This document shows positions 1 to 6,867 of a DNA stretch of 25,221 nt, piece by piece. Source of the stretch: Candidatus Curtissbacteria bacterium RIFCSPLOWO2_01_FULL_41_18 (lineage in GTDB: Bacteria; Patescibacteriota; Microgenomatia; Curtissbacterales; GWA2-41-24). Numbering within the stretch: position 1 is the first letter of the stretch; each line of letters opens with the position of its first letter. The position numbers were made by a program, and so were the translations under genes. Location of the stretch: the NCBI GenBank assembly GCA_001776475.1, contig MFBQ01000041.1:1-25221 (forward strand). Reading direction: 5' to 3'. The notes below the pieces were generated by a model that had not been told where the DNA came from, did not search any database, and saw only the letters and a program-made list of their open reading frames with translations.

Positions 1-2
1 AC

Positions 3-1040
3 GAGATTGGGGATCATGAAAAGTCGCATAGTGGTCAAAAAGTAGCATGGACAGAGCCTCGAAAGTTTAATCTTTTGGTTGAGGCAAAAGTCGGAGTGGT
101 CGAAGATCAAAAAACCAAGGTTTATCTGCGCGGTGAAATTACTCAAGGTGTCCATGTTAATTTTAAAAACGTTTTAGATTCCTCTCGTGTACAAATTCCC
201 TTTGGCATTGCTCAAATCGGCAAGGCCTTCAGAAACGAAATAACACCCGGCAATTTTACTTTCCGCTCAAGAGAATTTGAACAAATGGAACTGCAATTTT
301 ATGTCAGGCCCGAAAAAGAGGAGTCAAAAAAATGGTACGAATACTGGAGGCAGGAGCGTTTGAATTGGTATTTGCGGCTTGGCATCAACAAGAAAAAATT
401 AAGGTTTCGACAACATAGGGAGAGCGAGCGCGCTCACTACGCAAAAGACGCCTGGGATATTGAATACGAATCACCTTTTTCCACCATAGGCGGATCTGCC
501 TCTGACGGAGGCTGGAAAGAATTTGAGGGGATTCATGATAGAGGCGATTGGGATTTAAAACAGCATCAGCAGTACTCAGGTGTTGATTTAAGTTATTACG
601 ACCAAGAATCTGGTCAACATTTTTTGCCTTGGATTATAGAAACCTCTGGTGGAGTTGATCGCGCCGCACTTTTTTTTCTTATTGATGCTTATTGTGAAAG
701 CGAGGGTAGAATAGTTCTCAAGCTTAACCCTAAGCTTGCACCTTATAAGGTTGCCGTCTTTCCGCTTCTTGCCAATAAACCTGATTTAGTCAAAAAGGCC
801 AAAGACGTATATCGACTATTGTCGATCGACCATCGACTATTACCGATTCAATGGGACGATCGCGGCAATATCGGCAAACGCTACTTTGCCCAGGATGAAA
901 TTGGTACCCCTTACTGTGTTACCGTGGACTTTCAAACACTTGAAGATGATACGGTTACAATTCGTGATCGCGACACCACAAAACAAGAAAGAGTAAAAAG
1001 TTCAACTCTTGTTGAGATTATCTCGAAAAAAATCGCCTAG
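3..1040 (+). CDS. glyS: Glycyl-tRNA synthetase, class II, 5'-truncated by window edge
   Basis: This enzyme charges tRNA-Gly with glycine using ATP in the cytoplasm. The reading frame is open from base 3, and the residues before the first possible start (TTG at 75) already match the family (TEPRKFNLL), so the gene begins outside the window. About 345 residues are visible. Class II motif 2 is seen as FRNEITPGNFTFRSREFEQME and motif 3 as ETSGGVDRAALF. The C-terminal anticodon-binding domain starts near LKLNPKLAPYKVAVFPLL and includes GNIGKRYFAQDEIGTPYC and TIRDRDTTKQERV. It is the single-chain (alpha2) type, not the GlyQ/GlyS pair. A 21-bp imperfect tandem repeat at 811-852 adds about seven residues (RLLSIDH, then RLLPIQ) just before the QDEIGTP block. 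The gene ends 71 bp before the next gene. Confidence 0.95.
   Translation, partial: EIGDHEKSHSGQKVAWTEPRKFNLLVEAKVGVVEDQKTKVYLRGEITQGVHVNFKNVLDSSRVQIPFGIAQIGKAFRNEITPGNFTFRSREFEQMELQFYVRPEKEESKKWYEYWRQERLNWYLRLGINKKKLRFRQHRESERAHYAKDAWDIEYESPFSTIGGSASDGGWKEFEGIHDRGDWDLKQHQQYSGVDLSYYDQESGQHFLPWIIETSGGVDRAALFFLIDAYCESEGRIVLKLNPKLAPYKVAVFPLLANKPDLVKKAKDVYRLLSIDHRLLPIQWDDRGNIGKRYFAQDEIGTPYCVTVDFQTLEDDTVTIRDRDTTKQERVKSSTLVEIISKKIA
811..852 (+). repeat. 21-bp imperfect tandem repeat inside glyS
   Basis: ATCGACTATT occurs at 811-820 and 832-841, a 21-bp period, with related ATCGACC between (825-831). It falls in the anticodon-binding domain before the conserved GNIGKRY block. Confidence 0.6.
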
Positions 1041-1054
1041 GCTCCCAGACCTGC

Positions 1055-1085
1055 TTGACTTGAATCATCACAGACCCCATACTAT
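1055..1085 (+). promoter_or_regulatory. Possible promoter for the purF-like gene
   Basis: In the 71-bp gap after glyS there is TTGACT at 1055-1060 and TACTAT at 1080-1085 with a 19-bp spacer. The spacer is longer than the usual 17 bp, so this is a weak candidate. An overlapping TATAGT lies at 1083-1088. No other strong promoter is seen in the gap. Confidence 0.3.
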
Positions 1086-1111
1086 AGTCAGTAAATCCAC
1101 AGCCGAAACTC

Positions 1112-2722
1112 GTGGCAGGCTCAACGTCCAACAAATTTTTGGATAAACCACATGACCACTGCGGCCTAGCAGGGTCCTTTGCGCCGCCAAAAAATAATGT
1201 ATCCAATGTTGTGGTTGAAATGGGCAAAGCCCTGCAGCATAGGGGTCAAAACGGCGGGGGTTTAGCCGTTAAAGCTCACGGTAAACTCATCAAGGTCTTT
1301 AAAAAAGCTCGAGCCTTTAACGAAATTTTCAGGTCAGTTGATATCATTGAAAAAAATTCTCTTCGCGGCGAAATTGCGATTGCACACCTTCGCTATCCGA
1401 CAGAAGGAGCAGGCCGCCAGGATTGTGATGCTCAACCTTTTTATGCCAGCTTTGGCGGTTGGGAATTGGCTCTTGGTCACAACGGCAGTATTGTTGACGT
1501 CAAAAAACACAGAAGAAAACTTAAAAAATTCAAAATCGAAACGGAATCCGATTCAGACTCCGAAATTTTGGCCTGGCTTATTGTGACCTCACCCGGTATT
1601 ACCTGGAAGCAGAAAATTTCAACTGCTTTAGCTGATGTCAAAGGCGCCTACTCACTTGTTATGGTGGCAAATGATGATAAACTTATGGCACTGCGTGACC
1701 CTTGGGGAATAAGACCCTTGGTTTGGTCTCAAGATAACGGTCACGTTTTTGTTGCCTCCGAAACCTGTGCGCTGGATAGAATTAGCGTAAGACACGCCGA
1801 AAAATTAAAGAGTGGCCAACTTTTGATTGCCGACAAAGACGGCGTTTCTATATCTGATTACACAAAGGCTCAAAAACAAAGCTTTTGTGTTTTCGAAAAA
1901 TTGTATTTTTCCAACGAAACCTCTTCTTGGGATGGTGTCATCGGCGAAAATAGAGAAAGTTTAGGAAACCAACTTGCCAAAGAAGAAGTGACAAGAGTCA
2001 GAAGTGGCAAGCTTGGCAAAAACGCAATCGAAAACATCGGTTACGTAATTGCAGTCCCCGATACCGCAAGGCCCGGGGCTTTTGCTTTTTATGAAAGACT
2101 AAAAAAAGAACTTGGCGCCCAAGTTGAAAACCTGCGTTACTTTAGAGGTCTTGTCAAAGAACGATACGATTATGCTCGCAGAACTTTTATAGAAGATGAT
2201 CCATATCTGCGGACCCGACATATTGAAAAGAAATTTTTTATATCTCCTGCAATTATTGGTAAATCAATTTACTTAATTGACGATACTGCAGTTCGTCTTA
2301 ATACTTTTAAAATACTTGTTGAACATCTCCTAAAGATTGGTGTTCGCGAAATTCACTGTCGATTCTTAGCCCCCAAATTCGTTAACCCCTGTTTCTTGGG
2401 AGTCAACATCGGTTCACGCGATGAACTCGGTGCTGTTGCAAAAGATAAAGATGGTAAATATCAGATTATGACGGAGGAAGAAATTCGAGACCAACTCAAA
2501 GTCGCATCTGTTTGTTATTTGAGTATGCAAGGAATGGCTCATGCCCTAGGGCAAACTTTAGAGCAAATGCACAAAAGCCATTGTACAGGCTGTCTCGATT
2601 ATCATAATCCTTTTGACATGTGCGCCTTCGACCCCGAATTCGTAAAAACTCCTTATGCCAAAGTTAAGACTCCAAAAGTCATTGACAAAATTTATACTCA
2701 AGTCCAAGCTCAGATAGGCTAA
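1112..2722 (+). CDS. purF: PurF-type amidophosphoribosyltransferase, divergent PRPP site
   Basis: The family transfers ammonia from glutamine to PRPP, giving 5-phosphoribosylamine, the first step of purine synthesis. The N-terminal glutaminase domain looks intact: HCGLAG with Cys17 (the nucleophile after removal of a short propeptide), HLRYPTEGAG, GHNGSIVD, DSDSEILAW, DPWGIRPL and ASETCALD. The phosphoribosyltransferase half is full length (VPDTARPGA, KERYDYARRTF, CRFLAPKFVNPCF, SRDELGA), but the PRPP-binding signature reads DDTAVRLNT (residues 390-398) where the family has DDSIVRGTT. The Gly-Thr pair of the PRPP loop is therefore altered. The start is uncertain: GTG at 1112 gives a 16-residue propeptide, TTG at 1139 gives 7, and neither has a clear ribosome site. 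No other purine gene lies in the window. Membership of the family is clear; catalysis of the standard reaction is not. Confidence 0.85.
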   Translation: MAGSTSNKFLDKPHDHCGLAGSFAPPKNNVSNVVVEMGKALQHRGQNGGGLAVKAHGKLIKVFKKARAFNEIFRSVDIIEKNSLRGEIAIAHLRYPTEGAGRQDCDAQPFYASFGGWELALGHNGSIVDVKKHRRKLKKFKIETESDSDSEILAWLIVTSPGITWKQKISTALADVKGAYSLVMVANDDKLMALRDPWGIRPLVWSQDNGHVFVASETCALDRISVRHAEKLKSGQLLIADKDGVSISDYTKAQKQSFCVFEKLYFSNETSSWDGVIGENRESLGNQLAKEEVTRVRSGKLGKNAIENIGYVIAVPDTARPGAFAFYERLKKELGAQVENLRYFRGLVKERYDYARRTFIEDDPYLRTRHIEKKFFISPAIIGKSIYLIDDTAVRLNTFKILVEHLLKIGVREIHCRFLAPKFVNPCFLGVNIGSRDELGAVAKDKDGKYQIMTEEEIRDQLKVASVCYLSMQGMAHALGQTLEQMHKSHCTGCLDYHNPFDMCAFDPEFVKTPYAKVKTPKVIDKIYTQVQAQIG

Positions 2723-2732
2723 TTCCCGTAAT

Positions 2733-3191
2733 ATGGCTCAAGATTTGCGGCAGTTAATAGAGGGGATTCTTCGCGATAGCCGCGACATGGTTTTGGCAAC
2801 AGCATCTGGCAATATCCCATGGGCCGCCGAACTCGTCTTCGGCCATGATGCCAACTTCAACTTGTATTGGATATCAGATTTAAACGCCAGGCACAGTCAA
2901 GAACTGGAAAAAAATCCTAATGTTGCTGCGGTTATCACAGTCCAGCCTGCAGGAGAAATCAAAGACAGGGGACTGCAGATCCAAGGCAAGGCCTACAGGT
3001 TAAAAGAAGAGGAAATTGTTGCTGCCGCCCGTGAATATTTTGCCAAGCGCGGCACGCCCCACATGCCCAAAACGATTGAGGAAGTCAATAAGCTTACTCA
3101 AGGCCGCAGCTGGTACGTCCTAAAACCCACAAAAATCTACATTTTAGACGAAGAACTTTTTGGCTACGATCGAAAAGAATTTATCACTTAG
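2733..3191 (+). CDS. FMN-binding split-barrel protein, pyridoxamine-phosphate-oxidase-like
   Basis: This 152-residue protein resembles the small PNPOx-like split-barrel proteins (YhbP/UPF0306 and general-stress-protein-26 types), which bind flavin as dimers and often have unknown substrates. Recognisable parts are the N-terminal helix followed by DMVLATASGNIPWAAELVF, the strand pair FNLYWISDLNARHSQELEKNPNVAAVI, and the barrel strands DRGLQIQGKAYRL and WYVLKPTKIYILDEELFGYDR. It follows the purF-like gene after 10 bp and is probably co-transcribed. The last 60 bp, encoding KIYILDEELFGYDRKEFIT, are duplicated in degenerate form about 3.2 kb downstream at 6331-6390. The gene therefore sits at the left edge of the accessory island and may mark its insertion site. 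The exact substrate cannot be told from the sequence. Confidence 0.75.
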   Translation: MAQDLRQLIEGILRDSRDMVLATASGNIPWAAELVFGHDANFNLYWISDLNARHSQELEKNPNVAAVITVQPAGEIKDRGLQIQGKAYRLKEEEIVAAAREYFAKRGTPHMPKTIEEVNKLTQGRSWYVLKPTKIYILDEELFGYDRKEFIT

Positions 3192-3210
3192 TCAGCCCAG
3201 ACAATTTTAG

Positions 3211-3253
3211 CCTATGCCGGGATTACCCCCTTAAAGGGTTTGCTGTAAATGTA
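3211..3253 (+). repeat. 43-bp interspersed repeat, copy A
   Basis: This is the first of four related copies (3211, 5381, 6296, 6471). It begins 20 bp after the stop of the split-barrel gene. Shared blocks are CCTAT near the left end, a central CCCTTAAAGGG (interrupted palindrome CCCTT-A-AAGGG, perfect in this copy) and a right part resembling GGTTGTTGCA. Copies A and C match at roughly two-thirds of positions without gaps. Confidence 0.6.
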
Positions 3254-3457
3254 TTAGAGAAGATCTTTTAGATTTACTCCCAGAGCTTTACTTATCCGAT
3301 TAAGTGTTTTAAGGCTGGGCTGTCTTACTCCCTGTTCCAGAGAACTTATATAAGAGGGGCTCAAGCGAATTGCCACTGCTAACTCTACCTGTGTCATCCC
3401 TTTAGTTTTGCGGAGTTTTTTAATTTTTTGCCCTAATGATTTGGAGTCTCTTTTCAT
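3254..3457 (-). CDS. Small XRE-family helix-turn-helix regulator
   Basis: This 67-residue protein is essentially one Cro/C1-type DNA-binding domain: GQKIKKLRKTKGMTQVELAV, then the recognition helix SPSYISSLEQGVRQPS, then TLNRISKALGVNLKDLL. Such single-domain proteins are common regulators in mobile islands and of toxin-antitoxin or phage-like genes. ATG at 3457 is chosen; a TTG directly before it would add one residue. It is the only minus-strand gene in the left part of the island. Together with the plus-strand gene at 3570 it shares a divergent 112-bp control region that carries a 9-bp direct repeat, a plausible operator. No partner toxin is recognisable next to it. Confidence 0.88.
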   Translation of the reverse strand: MKRDSKSLGQKIKKLRKTKGMTQVELAVAIRLSPSYISSLEQGVRQPSLKTLNRISKALGVNLKDLL

Positions 3458-3480
3458 CAAGGCAATTATTTCTAATCAAC

Positions 3481-3504
3481 ACTATTTGTGCTCCTACTAT
3501 TTGT
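3481..3504. promoter_or_regulatory. Direct repeat in the divergent region, possible XRE operator
   Basis: ACTATTTGT occurs at 3481-3489 and again at 3496-3504, a 15-bp period, about 25 bp upstream of the XRE start and about 25 bp before the -35 of the divergent gene. XRE repressors often act on such sites. The assignment rests on position and repetition only. Confidence 0.35.
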
Positions 3505-3528
3505 ATCAGTTTAGCTTCGTGTTTACGC

Positions 3529-3557
3529 TTGACTATTTTTTATACGTGCGGTAGAGT
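3529..3557 (+). promoter_or_regulatory. Promoter for the membrane-anchored protein gene at 3570
   Basis: TTGACT at 3529-3534, a 17-bp spacer and TAGAGT at 3552-3557 make a good sigma-70-type promoter. The -10 ends 12 bp before the ATG at 3570, predicting a leader of only about 5 nt. Confidence 0.5.
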
Positions 3558-3569
3558 TTCCTCGTATTT

Positions 3570-4199
3570 ATGGAGAAACAAAATCCATTCCTCGAGTTTT
3601 GGCAAAGAGCCTGGTGGAGTAAGGTCATTATTATATCTTTAGTCTTATTTATTTTGATAATAGCTATTGGCAGTTTATCTCCAAAAAGCCAGAAAAGTGC
3701 CAAAGAAGGCTTTGAGGCAGGCAAGAAAGTAGCATCAGAAACGTCGCCATCACCGCAGACTTCCCCTTCTGAAGTTCCTACTCCTACACCCAGCTCACAA
3801 CCAAGTCCAACACCCAAACCTGTGTCTTTTGACCCAGATTTAGGAAATAATTATGTAGCTGCAAATTTTGCCAAAGATTTTTTCGGTATTGCCAATAAGG
3901 CAGCCCCTGGCTATATAAAAAGTGTCCGTGTTGACCTTACACCAGAGGATTTAGGCGGAAAAAGTGAAGATGATTATTAAAAAAACCTTATATCTGTTTA
4001 CTTAACAGTAAAAGTTGATAGCTATCTTTGGAATACTACTGGCGAGTCTGGACAAAAAGATCTTGCAGCATCTTTCTTAAATGCAATCTCAAATTCGTTT
4101 GGAGGTATTCGTCACGTTATCATCACTAATGGAGTACGTACTGTTGCGACAGCGGAATGGCCTTTGTTTGGTGGAGACCCAAAAATTACTCTTAAATAA
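3570..4199 (+). pseudogene. Membrane-anchored Pro/Ser/Thr-rich protein, interrupted by an in-frame TAA
   Basis: The first part (3570-3980) encodes 136 residues: a short cytoplasmic stretch with WQRAWWSK, one transmembrane helix (about residues 18-38, VIIISLVLFILIIAIG), a Ser/Pro/Thr-rich linker (about 60-90) and the start of an extracytoplasmic domain (NNYVAANFAKDFFGIANKAAPG). It stops at TAA 3978-3980 after KSEDDY. The same frame then stays open for 72 more codons, KNLISVYLTVKVDSYLW to DPKITLK, ending at TAA 4197-4199. That tail has normal protein-like composition and completes a plausible alpha/beta domain, so the TAA looks like a nonsense mutation in a 209-codon gene. A truncated but expressed protein, readthrough or a sequencing error are alternatives. 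No known family was recognised. Confidence 0.65.
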
Positions 4200-4213
4200 T
4201 AAATATATGAATC

Positions 4214-4381
4214 ATGTTTGGAAAGAAAAAGTGTCCTAAGTGTGACGGCGAGAATTTAAATGCTGTTAGGGCAGAAAAAAGCCTTCGACGGTTACTTTTT
4301 CCTTCTATACAGGAGTTATGGTTTCCGAAAAAACCTCTTAACGTCTGCCGAGATTGCGGATTTTCTTGGGAAGATAGATAA
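4214..4381 (+). CDS. Small zinc-ribbon protein (55 aa)
   Basis: A short frame starting ATG at 4214 encodes 55 residues with two CxxC knuckles, CPKC near residues 7-10 and CRDC near 45-48, the latter followed by GFSWEDR. This is the usual layout of a four-cysteine zinc ribbon (rubredoxin-like fold). The middle is basic (RAEKSLRRLLF). It sits 14 bp after the interrupted gene and 8 bp before the next ORF, so it is probably in the same transcript. Similar tiny ribbons bind nucleic acids or proteins; the function here is unknown. An overlapping longer frame at 4260-4505 lacks any such pattern and is taken as a shadow. Confidence 0.65.
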   Translation: MFGKKKCPKCDGENLNAVRAEKSLRRLLFPSIQELWFPKKPLNVCRDCGFSWEDR

Positions 4382-4389
4382 TAAGTCGC

Positions 4390-5376
4390 ATGAAAAGGAA
4401 AATATTTATACTAATCGGAGCCGTTTTTTTTATTCTGATTGCCCTTTCCCTATATTTCAGGACAACACCCCAATACTCTCTTTATCAAATAAGGCAAGCA
4501 TATAAGACACGGGATTTAGTGTTGGCTAAACAATACGTTGATGTTGACAACTTGTCTGATCAATTGGCAGAGGAGACAGCAAAAATTATTCGTGATGAGG
4601 TAAATAAGCCTAGTACTTCCCAAGACGAGTGGGAGAAATTGGGAGAGGAATGGGGAAAATCCCTTGTGGAGTCATTTATACCATCGCTCCAACAGCAAGT
4701 TAAAGATGAGTTTAAGAAATCCTTCACTGAAGGTGTAGAAGGCAAGTCTGAACCAAATAAGAATTTTCCGAATTTTAAACCATTGGGATGGAGAGATTTA
4801 TTTCCTGGCGGAAGAGTAAAAATCCAAAAAGCTGGAGCTATTAGACTTGTGACATTACCCAATCAAGAAGGCGATTCTTTGACTTTTAGGATGAGACATG
4901 AGGATGGAAAATGGGTAATTGTCGCTTGGGAAAATTTTGGCGAAGTTGCTAAAGAGCTTGCCAAAGAAGATTCAGGTAAGGATGAGACAACCGCTAAAAA
5001 TACAAAATTCGGAGAAAGAGTAGATATTGGTCACGGTTGGTTTCTAACAGTTTCAATACCCGAGCAATATGATCCTCAAAGTTACTTTGATCGAGCAGGA
5101 CAAGGCAAAAAATTTATTACAGTCGAAGTAATTTATGAAAATACTGGTGGCATTGAAAGTACATATGACGCATCCAATTTTGAGTTGAAAGATAGTAATA
5201 ATCATCGTTATAAAAGAGAATATTCTGGAAGAGAACCTATGCTGGATTCAGGGGTGTTACCCTCAGGGCAGAAAGCCAAGGGCTACATAACTTACGAGAT
5301 ACCGGATAATGAGCAAGCAACAGAAGTAATCTACTCAAGTGCAGGGGGCGGCACCGTTATTTTTATCAATGAATGA
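4390..5376 (+). CDS. Membrane-anchored protein with DUF2939-like and DUF4352-like domains
   Basis: The 328-residue protein begins with a short basic tail and one transmembrane helix (about residues 4-23). A segment resembling DUF2939 follows (TPQYSLYQIRQAYKTRDLVLAKQYVDVDNLSDQL and on), where a helical pair is typical of exported lipoprotein-like proteins. The C-terminal part, from about residue 205 (GERVDIGHGWFLTVSI, FITVEVIYENTG, YDASNFELKDSNNHRY, SGVLPSGQKAKGYITYEIP), matches the immunoglobulin-like DUF4352 beta-sandwich found on surfaces of many bacteria. The likely role is extracellular and cell-surface, with no known enzymatic activity. It follows the zinc-ribbon gene by 8 bp. Repeat copy B begins 4 bp after its stop codon. 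Family assignments are from memory of the patterns. Confidence 0.7.
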   Translation: MKRKIFILIGAVFFILIALSLYFRTTPQYSLYQIRQAYKTRDLVLAKQYVDVDNLSDQLAEETAKIIRDEVNKPSTSQDEWEKLGEEWGKSLVESFIPSLQQQVKDEFKKSFTEGVEGKSEPNKNFPNFKPLGWRDLFPGGRVKIQKAGAIRLVTLPNQEGDSLTFRMRHEDGKWVIVAWENFGEVAKELAKEDSGKDETTAKNTKFGERVDIGHGWFLTVSIPEQYDPQSYFDRAGQGKKFITVEVIYENTGGIESTYDASNFELKDSNNHRYKREYSGREPMLDSGVLPSGQKAKGYITYEIPDNEQATEVIYSSAGGGTVIFINE

Positions 5377-5380
5377 TTAG

Positions 5381-5423
5381 TATATGACAGGTTTCTCTCT
5401 TAAAGAATTATTGCAAAATAGAC
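5381..5423 (+). repeat. 43-bp interspersed repeat, copy B
   Basis: This copy begins directly after the stop of the DUF2939/DUF4352-like gene. It shares TATATGACAGG, TTTCTCTCTTAAAG and TTATTGCAAAATA with copies C and D. Its right end overlaps a possible hairpin, TTATTG (5408-5413) with CAATAA (5423-5428). A perfect TTAGT-A-ACTAA palindrome follows near 5445-5455, before the nuclease gene. Confidence 0.6.
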
Positions 5424-5473
5424 AATAAGACGTATGGAAAGTTAGTAACTAATCATGATGGGGAATACAAAAA

Positions 5474-6283
5474 ATGCGATTAAAAAATTTTATAACGCCC
5501 CTTCTTATATCCGTTTTATTACTTACCGGTTGTTCGCCAACTACATCTACAGAAACAGAGCAAACCGTATCACCATTTCCTTCTGTAAATGAGGGCGAAA
5601 ACTCATCTTCTCAAGATATAACATCGCCGACTCCTTCAGTAACACCAGCTCAAAGCCCACAATCTATATCTCAAGTCTTAGGTGCCCAAACAACAATGGT
5701 TACCGCCGTTATAGATGGAGATACAATTGAAATAGAAGGCGGCCAGAGAATACGCTACATCGGAATCAATACTCCTGAAACAGTTGACCCACGAAAGCCT
5801 GTTGAATGTTTCGGTAGAGAAGCATCAAGCAAAAACAAAGAGTTAGTAGCTGGCAAGTCTGTTAGACTCGAAAAAGATATTTCCGAAACAGACAAATACA
5901 GAAGACTATTAAGATACGTTTTTATAGGAAACGTATTTGTAAACGACTATTTGGTGCGGCAAGGCTATGCTTACGCAAGCTCTTATCCACCGGATGTAAA
6001 GTACCAGAATCAGTTTAATCAAGCAGAAAGAGAGGCAAAAACAAACAGCCGAGGCTTATGGTCAGCCTGTAGCAGCACATCAACAACCAATACGCCTCAG
6101 ACGGCAACTACACCCCCCTCTACTAATGGATCTAATTGCGACCCATCGTATCCAACTGTTTGTATTCCACCTTCTCCGCCCGACTTGGACTGTCCTGATA
6201 TTACTTACCGACGCTTTAAGGTTTTACCACCGGATCCGCATAGATTTGACGGTGATCATGACGGAGTTGGTTGCGAGAGTTAA
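5474..6283 (+). CDS. SNase-like (thermonuclease) lipoprotein with Excalibur-like tail
   Basis: The 269-residue protein has a lipoprotein signal (hydrophobic stretch, then LTGC with Cys20), a Ser/Thr/Pro linker (about 21-70), a staphylococcal-nuclease domain (about 74-200) and a Cys-containing Asp-rich tail (about 220-269). Expected catalytic positions are visible: DGDT (Asp81, Asp83, Thr84), RYIGINTPET (Arg94, Thr100, Glu102) and DKYRRLLRY (Arg144). The second calcium ligand is Asn99 where the classical enzyme has Asp. The tail ends FDGDHDGVGCES, the DxDxDGxxCE pattern of Excalibur calcium-binding domains. It probably cuts DNA or RNA outside the cell while anchored to the membrane, which would suit a cell that scavenges nucleotides. 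ATG at 5474 is chosen because it begins the signal peptide. Repeat C follows 12 bp after the stop. Confidence 0.88.
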   Translation: MRLKNFITPLLISVLLLTGCSPTTSTETEQTVSPFPSVNEGENSSSQDITSPTPSVTPAQSPQSISQVLGAQTTMVTAVIDGDTIEIEGGQRIRYIGINTPETVDPRKPVECFGREASSKNKELVAGKSVRLEKDISETDKYRRLLRYVFIGNVFVNDYLVRQGYAYASSYPPDVKYQNQFNQAEREAKTNSRGLWSACSSTSTTNTPQTATTPPSTNGSNCDPSYPTVCIPPSPPDLDCPDITYRRFKVLPPDPHRFDGDHDGVGCES

Positions 6284-6295
6284 AATTGGTATCAA

Positions 6296-6338
6296 CCTAT
6301 AGCAGGGTTTCTCCCTTAAAAGGTTGTTGCAGAATCTA
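6296..6338 (+). repeat. 43-bp interspersed repeat, copy C, joined to the gene-end remnant
   Basis: It starts CCTATAGCAGGGTTTC, continues CTCCCTTAAAAGG and TTGTTGCAGAATCTA, and runs without a gap into the degenerate split-barrel gene end at 6331. Copies C and D share ATAGCA, GTTTC, TTAAA and GGTTGTTG in the same order and spacing. Confidence 0.62.
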
Positions 6339-6390
6339 CATTTTAGACGAAGAGCTTTTCGGGTATGATAGAAAAGAGTATCTCCCTTAA
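6331..6390 (+). pseudogene. Remnant: duplicated 3' end of the split-barrel gene
   Basis: These 60 bp align without gaps to the last 60 bp of the gene ending at 3191, with about 11 differences, most at third codon positions. The peptide would read IYILDEELFGYDRKEYLP followed by TAA, against IYILDEELFGYDRKEFIT in the intact gene. There is no start codon or upstream homologous coding sequence, so this is a fragment and not a gene. The pattern of silent changes says it came from a related functional gene, and not from a recent copying of the neighbour. Its last bases (CTCCCTTAA) resemble the core of the 43-bp repeats. Confidence 0.75.
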
Positions 6391-6531
6391 CAAAAATTTT
6401 CTTTTAAGAATCAAACATCTATCTATTTATCATACTCTGTAGCATGAGAAATAATTTATAGATGGTTTAATCATATAGCAATGTTTCACAATTAAAGGGT
6501 TGTTGTAATAAGATAATTGGGAACAACGCTT
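6391..6531. repeat. Non-coding gap with repeat copy D (6471-6513)
   Basis: No coding frame is convincing here. Copy D of the 43-bp repeat lies at 6471-6513 (CATATAGCAATGTTTC, then TTAAAGGGTTGTTGTA). TTATAGATGGT at 6456-6466 also occurs inside the mra operator at 6920-6930. The gap lies between the gene-end remnant and the 3' end of the minus-strand cutA gene. No terminator hairpin with a T-run was found for either side. Confidence 0.5.
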
Positions 6532-6861
6532 CTACTTAAGTTCCCCTTGAAGCCACTTCAGGTATTGATTGCTTACCCCATGGATTTGAATATAGCCAAT
6601 AAAGGGCAATTGGTCACTGTGAAAATGCTTTGCCTCTTTGGTAACTTCTTTATACTTATCCAATAAAGTTTCGATTATCAACAGACAGCCGCCAGCTTTC
6701 TCAATTTTTCCACTTTTGGGAGGCCAGAAATATTCGGTCAATTTGCGCGGAAAAATATCAAAGCAACCGCCCAAATGTTTTTTAAGTACTGTTCTTCCAA
6801 TCTTTTCACCTTCCTCATCAGAGTTGCAATTGACTAAAACCCATATAGGTTGCTTTTGCAT
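6532..6861 (-). CDS. cutA: CutA-like protein (CutA1 family)
   Basis: This 109-residue protein matches the CutA1 family, small trimeric ferredoxin-like-fold proteins linked to divalent-cation tolerance. Visible features are the first strand WVLVNCNSDEEGEKIGRTVLKKHLGGCFDIFP (family: TT..s.eeA..iA..Lve..LaACvni.p), the YFWPPKSGKIEKAGGCLLIIETLLDKY block and the C-terminal HFHSDQLPFIGYIQIHGVSNQYLKWL (family: HpYevPeii..pi..g...YL.Wl). The usual HPYE is HSDQ here, so a metal-linked residue pattern is altered. It is transcribed away from mraZ from a promoter adjacent to its ATG. The physiological role of the family is not settled. Confidence 0.82.
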   Translation of the reverse strand: MQKQPIWVLVNCNSDEEGEKIGRTVLKKHLGGCFDIFPRKLTEYFWPPKSGKIEKAGGCLLIIETLLDKYKEVTKEAKHFHSDQLPFIGYIQIHGVSNQYLKWLQGELK

Positions 6862-6867
6862 AAGGTG

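Noticed and set aside
3211..3253. Repeat A as an intrinsic terminator
   Set aside because: The CCCTT-A-AAGGG palindrome leaves almost no loop for an RNA hairpin, and no proper T-run follows.
3978..3980. TAA as a recoded sense codon
   Set aside because: All other genes in the window use TAA as a normal stop, for example those ending at 2722, 6390 and 21014.
4260..4505. 81-codon plus-strand frame
   Set aside because: Overlaps the zinc-ribbon gene and the start of the DUF2939-like gene in another frame and has no family pattern.
3211..6513. 43-bp repeats as a CRISPR array
   Set aside because: Spacing is irregular (about 0.2 to 2.2 kb), genes lie between the copies, and no cas gene is present.
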